From a bacterium (GTDB lineage: Bacteria; Fidelibacterota; Marinisomatia; Marinisomatales; Marinisomataceae), in NCBI GenBank assembly GCA_023255095.1, contig JALRJJ010000076.1, positions 1 to 5,117 on the forward strand: a stretch of DNA of 5,117 nucleotides, in the 5' to 3' direction. Positions 1 to 5,117 of this stretch are shown here, piece by piece. Positions within the stretch are counted from its first letter, which is position 1; the number at the start of each line of letters is the position of its first letter. Below the pieces are notes generated by a model. That model saw nothing but the letters and a program-made list of their open reading frames with translations, was not told where the DNA came from and made no database searches. The translations under genes were made by a program, and so were the position numbers.

Positions 1-245
1 TGGCTCGGAATTGGATTGATGGAGGTATGAGGGGAGGCGTTCCAAAGCCGTTGCATGACTTTACAGTAACATATTATGGTCCCCTTAAAAAGTATTATAA
101 AAGCTTAGGAATCAATGATAAATCCGATTGCTATATCTATATACTGGATAAAGAAGGTGTTGTTCAGGGATATTTTCAAGGGTATTCCAAGCCAGAAACA
201 ATTAAAGATTTTTTTAAATTAATTGACTCGCTAAATGACCAATAG
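1..245 (+). CDS. C-terminal fragment of a probable thioredoxin-fold (redoxin-like) protein
   Basis: The reading frame is open from the first complete codon (position 3) to the TAG at 243-245, so the gene begins before the window; the ATG at 27 is probably internal. About 81 residues are visible. The segment 'CYIYILDKEGVVQGYFQGY' followed by a helix ending 'IKDFFKLIDSL' resembles the last beta-hairpin and C-terminal helix of thioredoxin-superfamily proteins (AhpC/TSA-like, YtfJ-like), where 'hyDxxGxhxxxxxG' is common. An Atp10-like ATP synthase assembly factor has a similar tail ('LGI...Y.ylvD..G.i...G') and is an alternative. No CxxC or peroxidatic Cys lies in the visible part, so catalysis cannot be judged. 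It overlaps the GlpX gene by 11 bases, implying co-transcription and coupled translation. The fold assignment is an inference from a short tail. Confidence 0.45.
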   Translation, partial: ARNWIDGGMRGGVPKPLHDFTVTYYGPLKKYYKSLGINDKSDCYIYILDKEGVVQGYFQGYSKPETIKDFFKLIDSLNDQ

Positions 246-1179
246 TATTGCTTCAACATATGAAGATTTTTTACTTGCTTCGGAAAATGCAGCTATTTCC
301 GCTGCCACTGTTCGAGGTAAGGGAGATGGAAAGTTAGCTGACAAGCTTGCAACTGACAGCCTAAGAACATCATTAAATAGACTAAATCATCAGATTAGAG
401 TAGTAATTGGTGAAGGTGAAAGAGATGAAGCGCCAATGCTTTATATCAATGAACTTCTTGGAAGTGCAACCTCTAATTTAAATTTAGATCTTGCCGTTGA
501 TCCATTGGAATGCACTACAAATTGTGCACAAAATCTACCCAATTCGATGTGCGTAATGGTGATAGCCAAACAAGATTCTTTACTTTCTGCTCCTGATACT
601 TACATGATGAAAATTTGTGGTTCAAGCAAACTCAAAGGGCATTTATCTATCAATTATTCAACAATAAAAAATCTTCAAATCTGCTGTGATAAATTGAATA
701 AAAAACCAGAAGAGTTAAAAATAGTAGTTATGGATCGAGAAAGACATCTCAATATAATTAATGACATGCGTTCTTTTGGTGTCAATCCAATATTGATTAC
801 TGATGGAGATGTTTCAGCTGGTATTGAAGCTGCTGAAGGTAAAATTGATTTGCTTTATGGTATTGGTGCAGCGCCGGAGGGAGTTATTACAGCAGCAGCA
901 GTCAAAGCTCTTAATGGATTTTTTTTAGGTAAGCTAGTCTTTCAGTCAGATGAATTTTTAGATAGATCTAAAAAGATGCTTGGAGAAGATATTCACAAAA
1001 TATGGTCTGAGAATGAACTATGTATTGGTGATGATTATTTTTTTATAGCAAGTGGTGTTTGCGATGGATGGATTCCAGGTGTTAAGTTTAGTTCAGTAGG
1101 AGTAGAAGTTTTTTCAAAAGTTATCTTTGGAAAATCTAAAAAAATTCACTTAATTAATAATATATATTCCAATGAATAA
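235..1179 (+). CDS. glpX: Fructose-1,6-bisphosphatase class II (GlpX family)
   Basis: Cytoplasmic metal-dependent phosphatase converting fructose-1,6-bisphosphate to fructose-6-phosphate in gluconeogenesis; some relatives also hydrolyse sedoheptulose-1,7-bisphosphate. The 314 residues span the whole family (E. coli GlpX about 336). Visible family landmarks are 'GKGDGKLAD' (28-36, D36), 'GEGERDEAPMLYINE' (59-73, E60), 'DPLECTT' (89-95, D89 and E92), 'SAPDTYMMK' (118-126), 'DGDV' (190-193) and 'YGIGAAPEG' (208-216, E215). From memory of E. coli GlpX, D36, E60, D89, E92 and E215 match its metal ligands. Oddities are Gly to Cys at position 93 of the usual DPxEGT motif, Ala at 212 of the usual GIGGAPEG, and eight cysteines in all. 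The ATG at 235 lies inside the upstream gene with no evident Shine-Dalgarno sequence, so expression probably depends on translational coupling. The family call is firm; substrate range is inferred. Confidence 0.93.
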   Translation: MTNSIASTYEDFLLASENAAISAATVRGKGDGKLADKLATDSLRTSLNRLNHQIRVVIGEGERDEAPMLYINELLGSATSNLNLDLAVDPLECTTNCAQNLPNSMCVMVIAKQDSLLSAPDTYMMKICGSSKLKGHLSINYSTIKNLQICCDKLNKKPEELKIVVMDRERHLNIINDMRSFGVNPILITDGDVSAGIEAAEGKIDLLYGIGAAPEGVITAAAVKALNGFFLGKLVFQSDEFLDRSKKMLGEDIHKIWSENELCIGDDYFFIASGVCDGWIPGVKFSSVGVEVFSKVIFGKSKKIHLINNIYSNE

Positions 1180-2161
1180 TTTAATAAAAACGGCTTTAAA
1201 AATGGTAGAAAGTGGCAAGGGAATACTTGCTGCCGATGAAAGTAATCCAACATGTACGAAACGATTTGAAAGCCTAGCTATTGAATCTACTCCAACATCA
1301 AGAAATGCTTACAGAGACTTACTATTTTCTGCTCCAGATATTGAAAAATATATTAGTGGAGTTATTCTCTTCAATGAAACTTTTTACCAAAAAGATTTAT
1401 CATCGCAAGCCTTTTATCCTGAATTTTTATCTAGAAAGAACATTTTACCAGGCATAAAAGTGGATTCAGGACTAGAACTTTTAGATGTTTATACTAAAGA
1501 ACAAGCTACAAAAGGTCTTCATGATTTAGAAAAAAAAGCCTTACAATATTATATTGATGGTGCAAGATTTGCTAAGTGGAGAGCTGTTTATCATATTGAT
1601 GAGTCATTACCTAGTCAAAAAAGCATTGATAGAAATGCAAATGATCTTGCAGATTATGCTTCAATTTGCCAAAGCTCTAACTTAGTTCCTATTGTTGAAC
1701 CGGAAGTTTTAATGAATGGAAATCATTCTATTGCAAAATCTTATGAGGTGACTTCCAAAGTCTTACATTCAGTTTTTAAAGAATTGTCAAAAAGAAATAT
1801 TATTTTTGAAGCAATGATTTTAAAGCCCAATATGGTACTTTCTGGTTATAATAATAATCAACAGGCTTCAATTGATGAAGTCGCAAAATGGACTGTCAAA
1901 TGTCTTAAAGAAAATGTTCCTTCTGATGTACCTGGAATAGCATTTTTATCTGGGGGACAATCGGATGAACTTGCAACTTTGCATTTGAATGCAATGAATC
2001 AATTACAAAACCCATGGAAGTTGACATTTTCTTATGGAAGAGCATTGCAATCCCAAGCTCTTCAAATTTGGGCTGGAAATCAAAACAATATTTTAGAAGC
2101 CCAAAATGCATTTCTTGAACTCGCTAAAGCGAATAGTTCAGCTTCTCAAGGACTTCTTTAA
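1172..2161 (+). CDS. Class I fructose-bisphosphate aldolase
   Basis: Cytoplasmic Schiff-base aldolase interconverting fructose-1,6-bisphosphate with glyceraldehyde-3-phosphate and dihydroxyacetone phosphate. The 329-residue protein carries the animal-type class I active site in order: D22 in 'ILAADES', K96 in 'GIKVD', K135 in 'RFAKWRAV', E176 in 'PIVEPEV', Schiff-base lysine K218 in 'LKPNMV', S260 in 'FLSGGQS' and R290 in 'SYGRAL'. Up to S260 these follow rabbit muscle aldolase numbering with a constant offset of 11. The protein stops after 'ANSSASQGLL', which aligns with rabbit 'ANSLACQGKY', so the flexible tail ending in the catalytic tyrosine is absent. The ATG overlaps the glpX stop by 8 bases with no clear Shine-Dalgarno sequence, pointing to coupled synthesis with the next enzyme of the pathway. 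The stop overlaps that of the convergent thiamine pyrophosphokinase gene. Such bacterial enzymes are called fda, fbaB or fbaA inconsistently, so no symbol is given. Confidence 0.96.
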   Translation: MNNLIKTALKMVESGKGILAADESNPTCTKRFESLAIESTPTSRNAYRDLLFSAPDIEKYISGVILFNETFYQKDLSSQAFYPEFLSRKNILPGIKVDSGLELLDVYTKEQATKGLHDLEKKALQYYIDGARFAKWRAVYHIDESLPSQKSIDRNANDLADYASICQSSNLVPIVEPEVLMNGNHSIAKSYEVTSKVLHSVFKELSKRNIIFEAMILKPNMVLSGYNNNQQASIDEVAKWTVKCLKENVPSDVPGIAFLSGGQSDELATLHLNAMNQLQNPWKLTFSYGRALQSQALQIWAGNQNNILEAQNAFLELAKANSSASQGLL

Positions 2162-2781
2162 TTAATTTCTTGAAAAATTAAAACTTTATTTGAAGTCTCA
2201 ATTTCAAATTGATTCCCCATTGATCTATTTCTTATAGAAAAATTTGATGGGGTAATTTTTGTTTGATTAAGTTCGTAAAATAAGTTTTTAGATTGAATCA
2301 AACTCTCTTTTTCAAATGTCATGATACTCACAGTTTGATTTTTAAATGATTTAAATTTTCGATAAGAAGAGATGGGGGTAATAATATAATTATCCGTAAA
2401 TGCTTCAAGTAAAATTTTTTGAGAAAACTTATTCAAAGTCAATAAATTTGATAAATGATGATCTTCATCTTTACCACCTATGCCAAAAATAGATATTTTT
2501 TGAATTTTTTTTTCTAAGCACCAAATTAAAATTTTTTCAAAGTCGGTTGTACTTTGGTCTTTAATTTCAATTGATTGAACATTATATTTTTCAATCAAAC
2601 CTTTGTCAGCTGAATCCAAATCTCCAATCACAAAATGAGGAATTATTTTATTTTGGATTAAGTGATTCAAGGATCCGTCCGCAGCAATTATTATGGATGA
2701 ATCATTAATAAATGCTAAATGTGTTTTATTTGCAGGGAATTGTCCGTTAAGAACAAGAGTTGCATGCTCTGGTATTTCCAT
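2158..2781 (-). CDS. thiN: Thiamine pyrophosphokinase
   Basis: Transfers pyrophosphate from ATP to thiamine, giving thiamine diphosphate, the cofactor of transketolase and pyruvate dehydrogenase. The 207 residues have the normal bacterial length. The N-terminal catalytic domain shows 'AADGSLNHL' (33-41), 'PHFVIGDLDS' (48-57, D54 and D56), 'DQSTTDFEKIL' (75-85, D80) and 'GIGGKDEDHHLSNL' (100-113, D107-H108). The C-terminal beta-rich thiamin-binding domain ends with 'SIRNRSMGNQFEI' and 'KVLIF', the usual family close. The 'GGKDEDH' loop differs from the GGRxDH form and, with 'FTDNYIITPIS' after it, recalls Bacteroidota-type enzymes; that is a recollection, not a search result. The ATG lies 5 bases after the sodB stop with no strong ribosome binding site, so it is probably the second gene of a sodB transcript. 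It suggests salvage of external thiamine; no thiamine riboswitch is seen here. Confidence 0.88.
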   Translation of the reverse strand: MEIPEHATLVLNGQFPANKTHLAFINDSSIIIAADGSLNHLIQNKIIPHFVIGDLDSADKGLIEKYNVQSIEIKDQSTTDFEKILIWCLEKKIQKISIFGIGGKDEDHHLSNLLTLNKFSQKILLEAFTDNYIITPISSYRKFKSFKNQTVSIMTFEKESLIQSKNLFYELNQTKITPSNFSIRNRSMGNQFEIETSNKVLIFQEIN

Positions 2782-2786
2782 TGAGA

Positions 2787-3380
2787 CTAAGAAAGACGAT
2801 TTTCTACAAAATCCCAGTTAATTAAATTTTCCAAAATAGCTTTAACATAATCACCACGAAGGTTCTTGTAGTCAAGATAATAGGCATGTTCCCATACATC
2901 TATTCCCATTAATGCATGTTGATTATATGCTAGTGGGTTTTCAGCATTCGGAAGTCCCATAATTGCAAGCGTGTTATCTTTTTCAACTAACCATGTCCAG
3001 CCACTTCCAAAAACTCCTAATGAGGCAGTAGTAAATTGTTGAACAAAGTTGTCAAAAGATTCGAAAGATTCTTCAATTTTTGAGGATAGTTTCGATTGAA
3101 TTATCGTTTTTCCATTTGGAGACATTTGATTCCAGTATAAATTATGGTTCCAGGCTTGACCAGCGTTATTGAAAATTTTTTGCTGTTTTTCCTGAAAACT
3201 TTTTATAACTATTTCATCTAAACTCATACTTTCGTATTCTGAGTTTTCAATCAAATTATTTAGCATTGTGTAATATGCTTGATGATGTTTTCCATAGTGA
3301 AGATCAACGGTCGCTGACGAAATAATTGGGGATAAACTATTTTCGTTGTAAGGTAGTGTCGGAAGTAAAAATTTGCTCAT
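2787..3380 (-). CDS. sodB: Superoxide dismutase, iron type (Fe/Mn family)
   Basis: Dismutates superoxide to H2O2 and O2. The 197 residues match the usual length. Metal ligands are visible: H28 in 'LHYGKHHQAYY', H79 in 'AWNHNLYW', and D161 and H165 in 'DVWEHAYYLDY'; Y36 corresponds to the second-shell active-site tyrosine. Q75 in 'NNAGQAWNH' is the outer-sphere glutamine at the position typical of Fe enzymes, and the later 'LPNAENPL' lacks the 'NQDxP' glutamine of Mn enzymes. Iron use is therefore likely, though cambialistic activity cannot be excluded. No signal peptide is present, so the enzyme is cytoplasmic. The start at 3380 is supported by a GGAG five bases upstream. It is divergent from tpx across 80 bases and precedes the thiamine pyrophosphokinase gene by 5 bases. 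Confidence 0.95.
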   Translation of the reverse strand: MSKFLLPTLPYNENSLSPIISSATVDLHYGKHHQAYYTMLNNLIENSEYESMSLDEIVIKSFQEKQQKIFNNAGQAWNHNLYWNQMSPNGKTIIQSKLSSKIEESFESFDNFVQQFTTASLGVFGSGWTWLVEKDNTLAIMGLPNAENPLAYNQHALMGIDVWEHAYYLDYKNLRGDYVKAILENLINWDFVENRLS

Positions 3381-3385
3381 AATTT

Positions 3386-3389
3386 CTCC
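3386..3389 (-). promoter_or_regulatory. Shine-Dalgarno site of sodB
   Basis: Read on the minus strand this is GGAG, followed by five bases and then the ATG at 3380. The motif and spacing fit a standard ribosome binding site and fix the sodB start. It contrasts with the coupled genes of the window, which lack such a motif. Confidence 0.75.
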
Positions 3390-3410
3390 ATAATTTTTTT
3401 TTATGTAATT

Positions 3411-3439
3411 AAATTTTAAGTCAATTTATAAAATTTTAA
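3411..3439 (+). repeat. Direct repeat AAATTTTAA in the sodB-tpx promoter region
   Basis: The nine-base AAATTTTAA occurs at 3411-3419 and 3431-3439, with starts 20 bases apart (about two helical turns). Similarity continues weakly downstream, with GTCAA after the first copy and TCAA after the second. It could be a paired site for a regulator serving both genes. In DNA this AT-rich, chance repetition is also plausible. Confidence 0.4.
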
Positions 3440-3449
3440 TCAAATATAT

Positions 3450-3453
3450 GAGG
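3450..3453 (+). promoter_or_regulatory. Shine-Dalgarno site of tpx
   Basis: GAGG is followed by seven bases (TATAAAA) and then the ATG at 3461. The spacing is standard and supports this start for tpx, whose N-terminus also aligns with E. coli Tpx. Confidence 0.7.
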
Positions 3454-3460
3454 TATAAAA

Positions 3461-3967
3461 ATGACTCAGGTTCTTTTAGGCGAAACAGTTGTTCAATTAA
3501 ATGGGAATCTTCCTTTAGTAGGTTCGCAAGCTCCAGATTTTCTATTAGTGGAAGGGAAAAACTTAGAAAATCGTTCGCTTAGCGATTATGTCGGTAAAAG
3601 GATAGTTATGAATATTTTTCCAACAATAAACACTCCTGTTTGCTCAGCTTCCGCTAAACGATTTAACGAAATTGTTGAAACATTAAATGATGTTATCGTA
3701 TTGTGTATTTCTAAAGATTTGCCATGGAATCAAGAAAATTTTTGTTCTGAGTACGGTTTAAATAATGTTGTTTTCTTGTCAGATATGAGAAATCATCAAT
3801 TTGGGGAAAAATATGGAATCATTCACCAAAACGCAAAATTTCAAGGACTCTTAGCTCGATGTGTTCTTGTATTAAATCAAAATGGAACTATCGAATACAC
3901 AGAACTAGTTGAACAAACTGGACATGAACCTGATTACGATAAGGTATTAGAAATTCTTCAAAAGTAA
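3461..3967 (+). CDS. tpx: Thiol peroxidase Tpx (atypical 2-Cys peroxiredoxin)
   Basis: Reduces H2O2 and organic hydroperoxides with electrons from thioredoxin. The 168 residues equal the E. coli Tpx length and align over its full span as I recall it. The peroxidatic cysteine is C61 in 'PTINTPVCSASAKRF' and the resolving cysteine is C95 in 'NFCSEYGLNN', both at the E. coli positions. T58 and R133 ('LLARC') complete the usual active-site set, and C82 in 'VLCIS' is the third conserved cysteine. The N-terminal beta-hairpin before 'GSQAPDF' and the end '.EPDYDKVLEIL' are characteristic of Tpx rather than AhpC or BCP. There is no export signal. It is divergent from sodB, so the pair likely deals with superoxide and the peroxide made from it. 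Its TAA stop is immediately followed by the stop of the convergent universal stress protein gene. Confidence 0.96.
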   Translation: MTQVLLGETVVQLNGNLPLVGSQAPDFLLVEGKNLENRSLSDYVGKRIVMNIFPTINTPVCSASAKRFNEIVETLNDVIVLCISKDLPWNQENFCSEYGLNNVVFLSDMRNHQFGEKYGIIHQNAKFQGLLARCVLVLNQNGTIEYTELVEQTGHEPDYDKVLEILQK

Positions 3968-4843
3968 TTATTTAACAAGAAGTACAGGACAATTACATTG
4001 TTTAGATATGCTGATTGGCTTACTTCCAAAGAAAAAGTTTTTGATAGGATTTTTATTGGATACTCCTAAAGAGATGATATAATCATCTTTTGCAAATTCT
4101 GTAATCGACTTTACCGGGTCTCCTTCAAGGAGAAAAGTTTCATTTTTAATCTTAAGTTTTGAAAGTTGATTAGAGGTTGTCTCAATTGATTTTACTACAT
4201 CCTGCTCTTTCTTATCTTTAACATAAACAATATGTATTTCAGTTTTATAGTGTTGGGCAAGTCTAATAGCCATTTCAGTTGCTTTCTTTGACCCCTTAGT
4301 ATTGTTTATTGGAAGAAGAATCTTATACTTCTTATTAAATGAAAAGTTTTTTACAACTAGAATTGATGAATGAATGAATTCTATCAAATCATGATAGATT
4401 CCTTTATTTTTCCCTCCACCAACAACAGTGATGTCATGTCCATTCGAAAAAACTTCATCTCTAAGTTGATCAATAATTTCACCAGTTCTTAAAATCAAAT
4501 CTATGTTATTCGAGTTGTTTGATTTTAATAATACTTTCATTCTAGAATTATCTTCATCTATTAATAAATGGTCATCGAAATTTGCAGAGGAATCACTATC
4601 AAGATAACCTTTGGTTTCTAGAAAATTACAAGCCCATTCTAAGGTTCTGATTCCAGGCCTATATAGTTGTCTATTATCTAAGCTTTGATGAACAACGCTA
4701 ACATCTTTTTCTGAGAATTGGCTAATTTTTTTGCCGACATATGCTATAGTTGATGATGCTTCAAGTGCACTCGCAATTTCTATACCCATGTTAAGTGTGG
4801 GTTTAGAAAAATCTATTCCTCCAATAGCAATCAGTATTTTCAT
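3968..4843 (-). CDS. Tandem-domain universal stress protein (UspA family)
   Basis: This is a cytoplasmic protein with two Usp domains; such proteins bind nucleotides or act as regulatory partners, and the exact role here is unknown. With the start at 4843 it has 291 residues. Domain 1 (about 1-165) begins 'MKILIAIGGIDFS' and ends 'ITVVGGGKNKG...SSILVVKN'. Domain 2 (about 172-291) begins 'KYKILLPINNTKGSKKATEMAIRLA' and ends 'CNCPVLLVK'. The domain 2 loop keeps G260 and G273-S274 at the spacing of the ATP-binding pattern G-2x-G-9x-G(S/T), but the middle Gly is N263. Domain 1 lacks a GS and carries a long acidic or polar insertion (about 38-110). A start at 4855 is possible, but the 4843 ATG gives the typical Usp N-terminus and an ATGA overlap with the upstream transporter stop, implying coupling. 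The stop directly abuts that of tpx. Confidence 0.82.
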   Translation of the reverse strand: MKILIAIGGIDFSKPTLNMGIEIASALEASSTIAYVGKKISQFSEKDVSVVHQSLDNRQLYRPGIRTLEWACNFLETKGYLDSDSSANFDDHLLIDEDNSRMKVLLKSNNSNNIDLILRTGEIIDQLRDEVFSNGHDITVVGGGKNKGIYHDLIEFIHSSILVVKNFSFNKKYKILLPINNTKGSKKATEMAIRLAQHYKTEIHIVYVKDKKEQDVVKSIETTSNQLSKLKIKNETFLLEGDPVKSITEFAKDDYIISLGVSNKNPIKNFFFGSKPISISKQCNCPVLLVK

Positions 4844-5117
4844 AAATGTATCCAATAAAATTTAGACATAAAATATAAGATAAGAATGGAACTTAAAAAC
4901 ATCAATATACCTACTCTGAAAAAAACTTTTGTATTAACTAAACCTGTAGAATAAATAATCATAGCTGCAGGAGATGAAATGACTGTTAAAAAAGAAAAGC
5001 TAGAAGCAATAGCTGATGAGAGGGCAAATGTTACATCATGAGGCTGTAGTTGAATGGCCATAGGTCCTAAAAGTGACACTGTAGCAGAGCTTGTAAAAAA
5101 ATTTGCAGTTATTCCAC
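4840..5117 (-). CDS. SLC13/DASS-type permease, C-terminal fragment
   Basis: The frame stays open from the window edge (5117) to the TGA at 4842-4840, so the true start lies outside; the GTG at 5079 is internal. About 92 residues are visible. 'GITANFFTSSATVSLLGPMA' resembles the second substrate/Na+-binding 'TxxxSNTAT' hairpin of divalent anion:sodium symporters. The following 'LSSAIASSFSFLTVISSPAAMIIYSTG' matches the next transmembrane helix and re-entrant region ('ASxSFLTPI...YG' in relatives). 'FFRVGILMFLSSILILYFMSKFYW' forms the last transmembrane helix. Substrates in the family include dicarboxylates, sulfate and phosphate; the fragment does not decide, and the more distant ArsB/NhaD branches of the IT superfamily remain possible. 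It overlaps the universal stress protein start by 4 bases, suggesting a transporter plus Usp regulator operon. Confidence 0.72.
   Translation of the reverse strand, partial: GITANFFTSSATVSLLGPMAIQLQPHDVTFALSSAIASSFSFLTVISSPAAMIIYSTGLVNTKVFFRVGILMFLSSILILYFMSKFYWIHL

Larger units (their letters stand above)
3381..3460. promoter_or_regulatory. Divergent promoter region between sodB and tpx
   Basis: This is the only sizeable noncoding stretch in the window, and both flanking genes read away from it, so it must hold promoters for both. It is almost entirely A+T. A TATAAA at 3427-3432 could serve as a -10 element for tpx, without a convincing -35 match. On the sodB strand there is a TTGACT and a run of nine A (plus-strand T run 3394-3402) before the ribosome binding site. 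A direct repeat AAATTTTAA starts at 3411 and 3431. Promoter positions are guesses; the divergent layout is certain. Confidence 0.6.

Noticed and set aside
27..245. A complete small gene starting at the ATG at 27
   Set aside because: The frame is open upstream to the window edge and reads plausible protein (A-R-N-W-I-D-G-G), and the visible part looks like the tail of a larger fold, so this is a truncated gene.
1905..2111. Minus-strand open frame of 68 codons
   Set aside because: It lies wholly inside the aldolase gene, opposite its conserved FLSGGQS and SYGRAL coding segments, and its translation shows no recognisable domain; it is a shadow frame.
2162..2181. Possible intrinsic terminator hairpin TTAATTT/AAATTAA
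   Set aside because: The seven-pair stem contains only A-T pairs, has no G+C core or following T run, and lies inside the coding region of the convergent gene.
2782..2786. Thiamine riboswitch before the thiamine pyrophosphokinase gene
   Set aside because: Only 5 bases separate it from sodB, and no conserved TPP-aptamer core was seen in the upstream region.
3394..3402. Run of nine T as a terminator or phase-variable tract
   Set aside because: No stem precedes it on the plus strand; it sits in a promoter region, and homopolymers of this size are common in DNA this AT-rich.
4840..5079. A complete 79-residue membrane protein starting at the GTG at 5079
   Set aside because: The frame continues to the window edge and the upstream residues complete the SLC13-like TANFFTSSAT motif, so the GTG is internal.

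Overview
The window is an AT-rich, densely packed bacterial segment with the standard genetic code. It holds seven annotated protein genes, two of them cut by the window edges, and no RNA gene, CRISPR array, insertion sequence or prophage gene that I can see. The only gap longer than a few bases is an 80-base divergent promoter region at 3381-3460. The AT bias, tiny spacers and overlapping genes suggest a streamlined, probably aquatic, free-living bacterium. Taxonomy is uncertain. The thiamine pyrophosphokinase has a 'GKxEDH' motif that I associate with Bacteroidota/FCB-type enzymes, whereas clear Shine-Dalgarno motifs before sodB and tpx and the Fe-type SOD are less typical of Bacteroidota. 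A lineage such as marine FCB (for example Marinimicrobia-like) or a streamlined proteobacterium is possible; I do not claim either.

Region 1 (1-2161, plus strand) is a translationally coupled run. It contains the tail of a probable thioredoxin-fold protein, then a class II fructose-1,6-bisphosphatase (GlpX), then a class I fructose-bisphosphate aldolase. Each start overlaps the previous stop by 8-11 bases. The last two enzymes catalyse consecutive gluconeogenic (or Calvin-type) steps: triose phosphates to fructose-1,6-bisphosphate to fructose-6-phosphate.

Region 2 (2158-3380, minus strand) is a two-gene unit, Fe-type superoxide dismutase followed after 5 bases by thiamine pyrophosphokinase. 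It runs head-on into the aldolase gene, with the two stop codons sharing the tetramer TTAA.

Region 3 (3381-3967) is the shared divergent promoter region and a plus-strand thiol peroxidase (Tpx). Superoxide dismutase makes H2O2 and Tpx reduces peroxides, so the divergent pair forms a coherent oxidative-stress module.

Region 4 (3968-5117, minus strand) holds the C-terminal end of an SLC13/DASS-type membrane transporter. It is coupled by an ATGA overlap to a tandem-domain universal stress protein, whose stop abuts the tpx stop with no spacer.

No clearly new system is visible. The points most worth a second look are a Gly-to-Cys change inside the GlpX catalytic motif in a cysteine-rich enzyme beside redox genes, the aldolase lacking the C-terminal tyrosine tail, the altered nucleotide-binding loop in the universal stress protein, and the direct repeat in the sodB-tpx promoter region.
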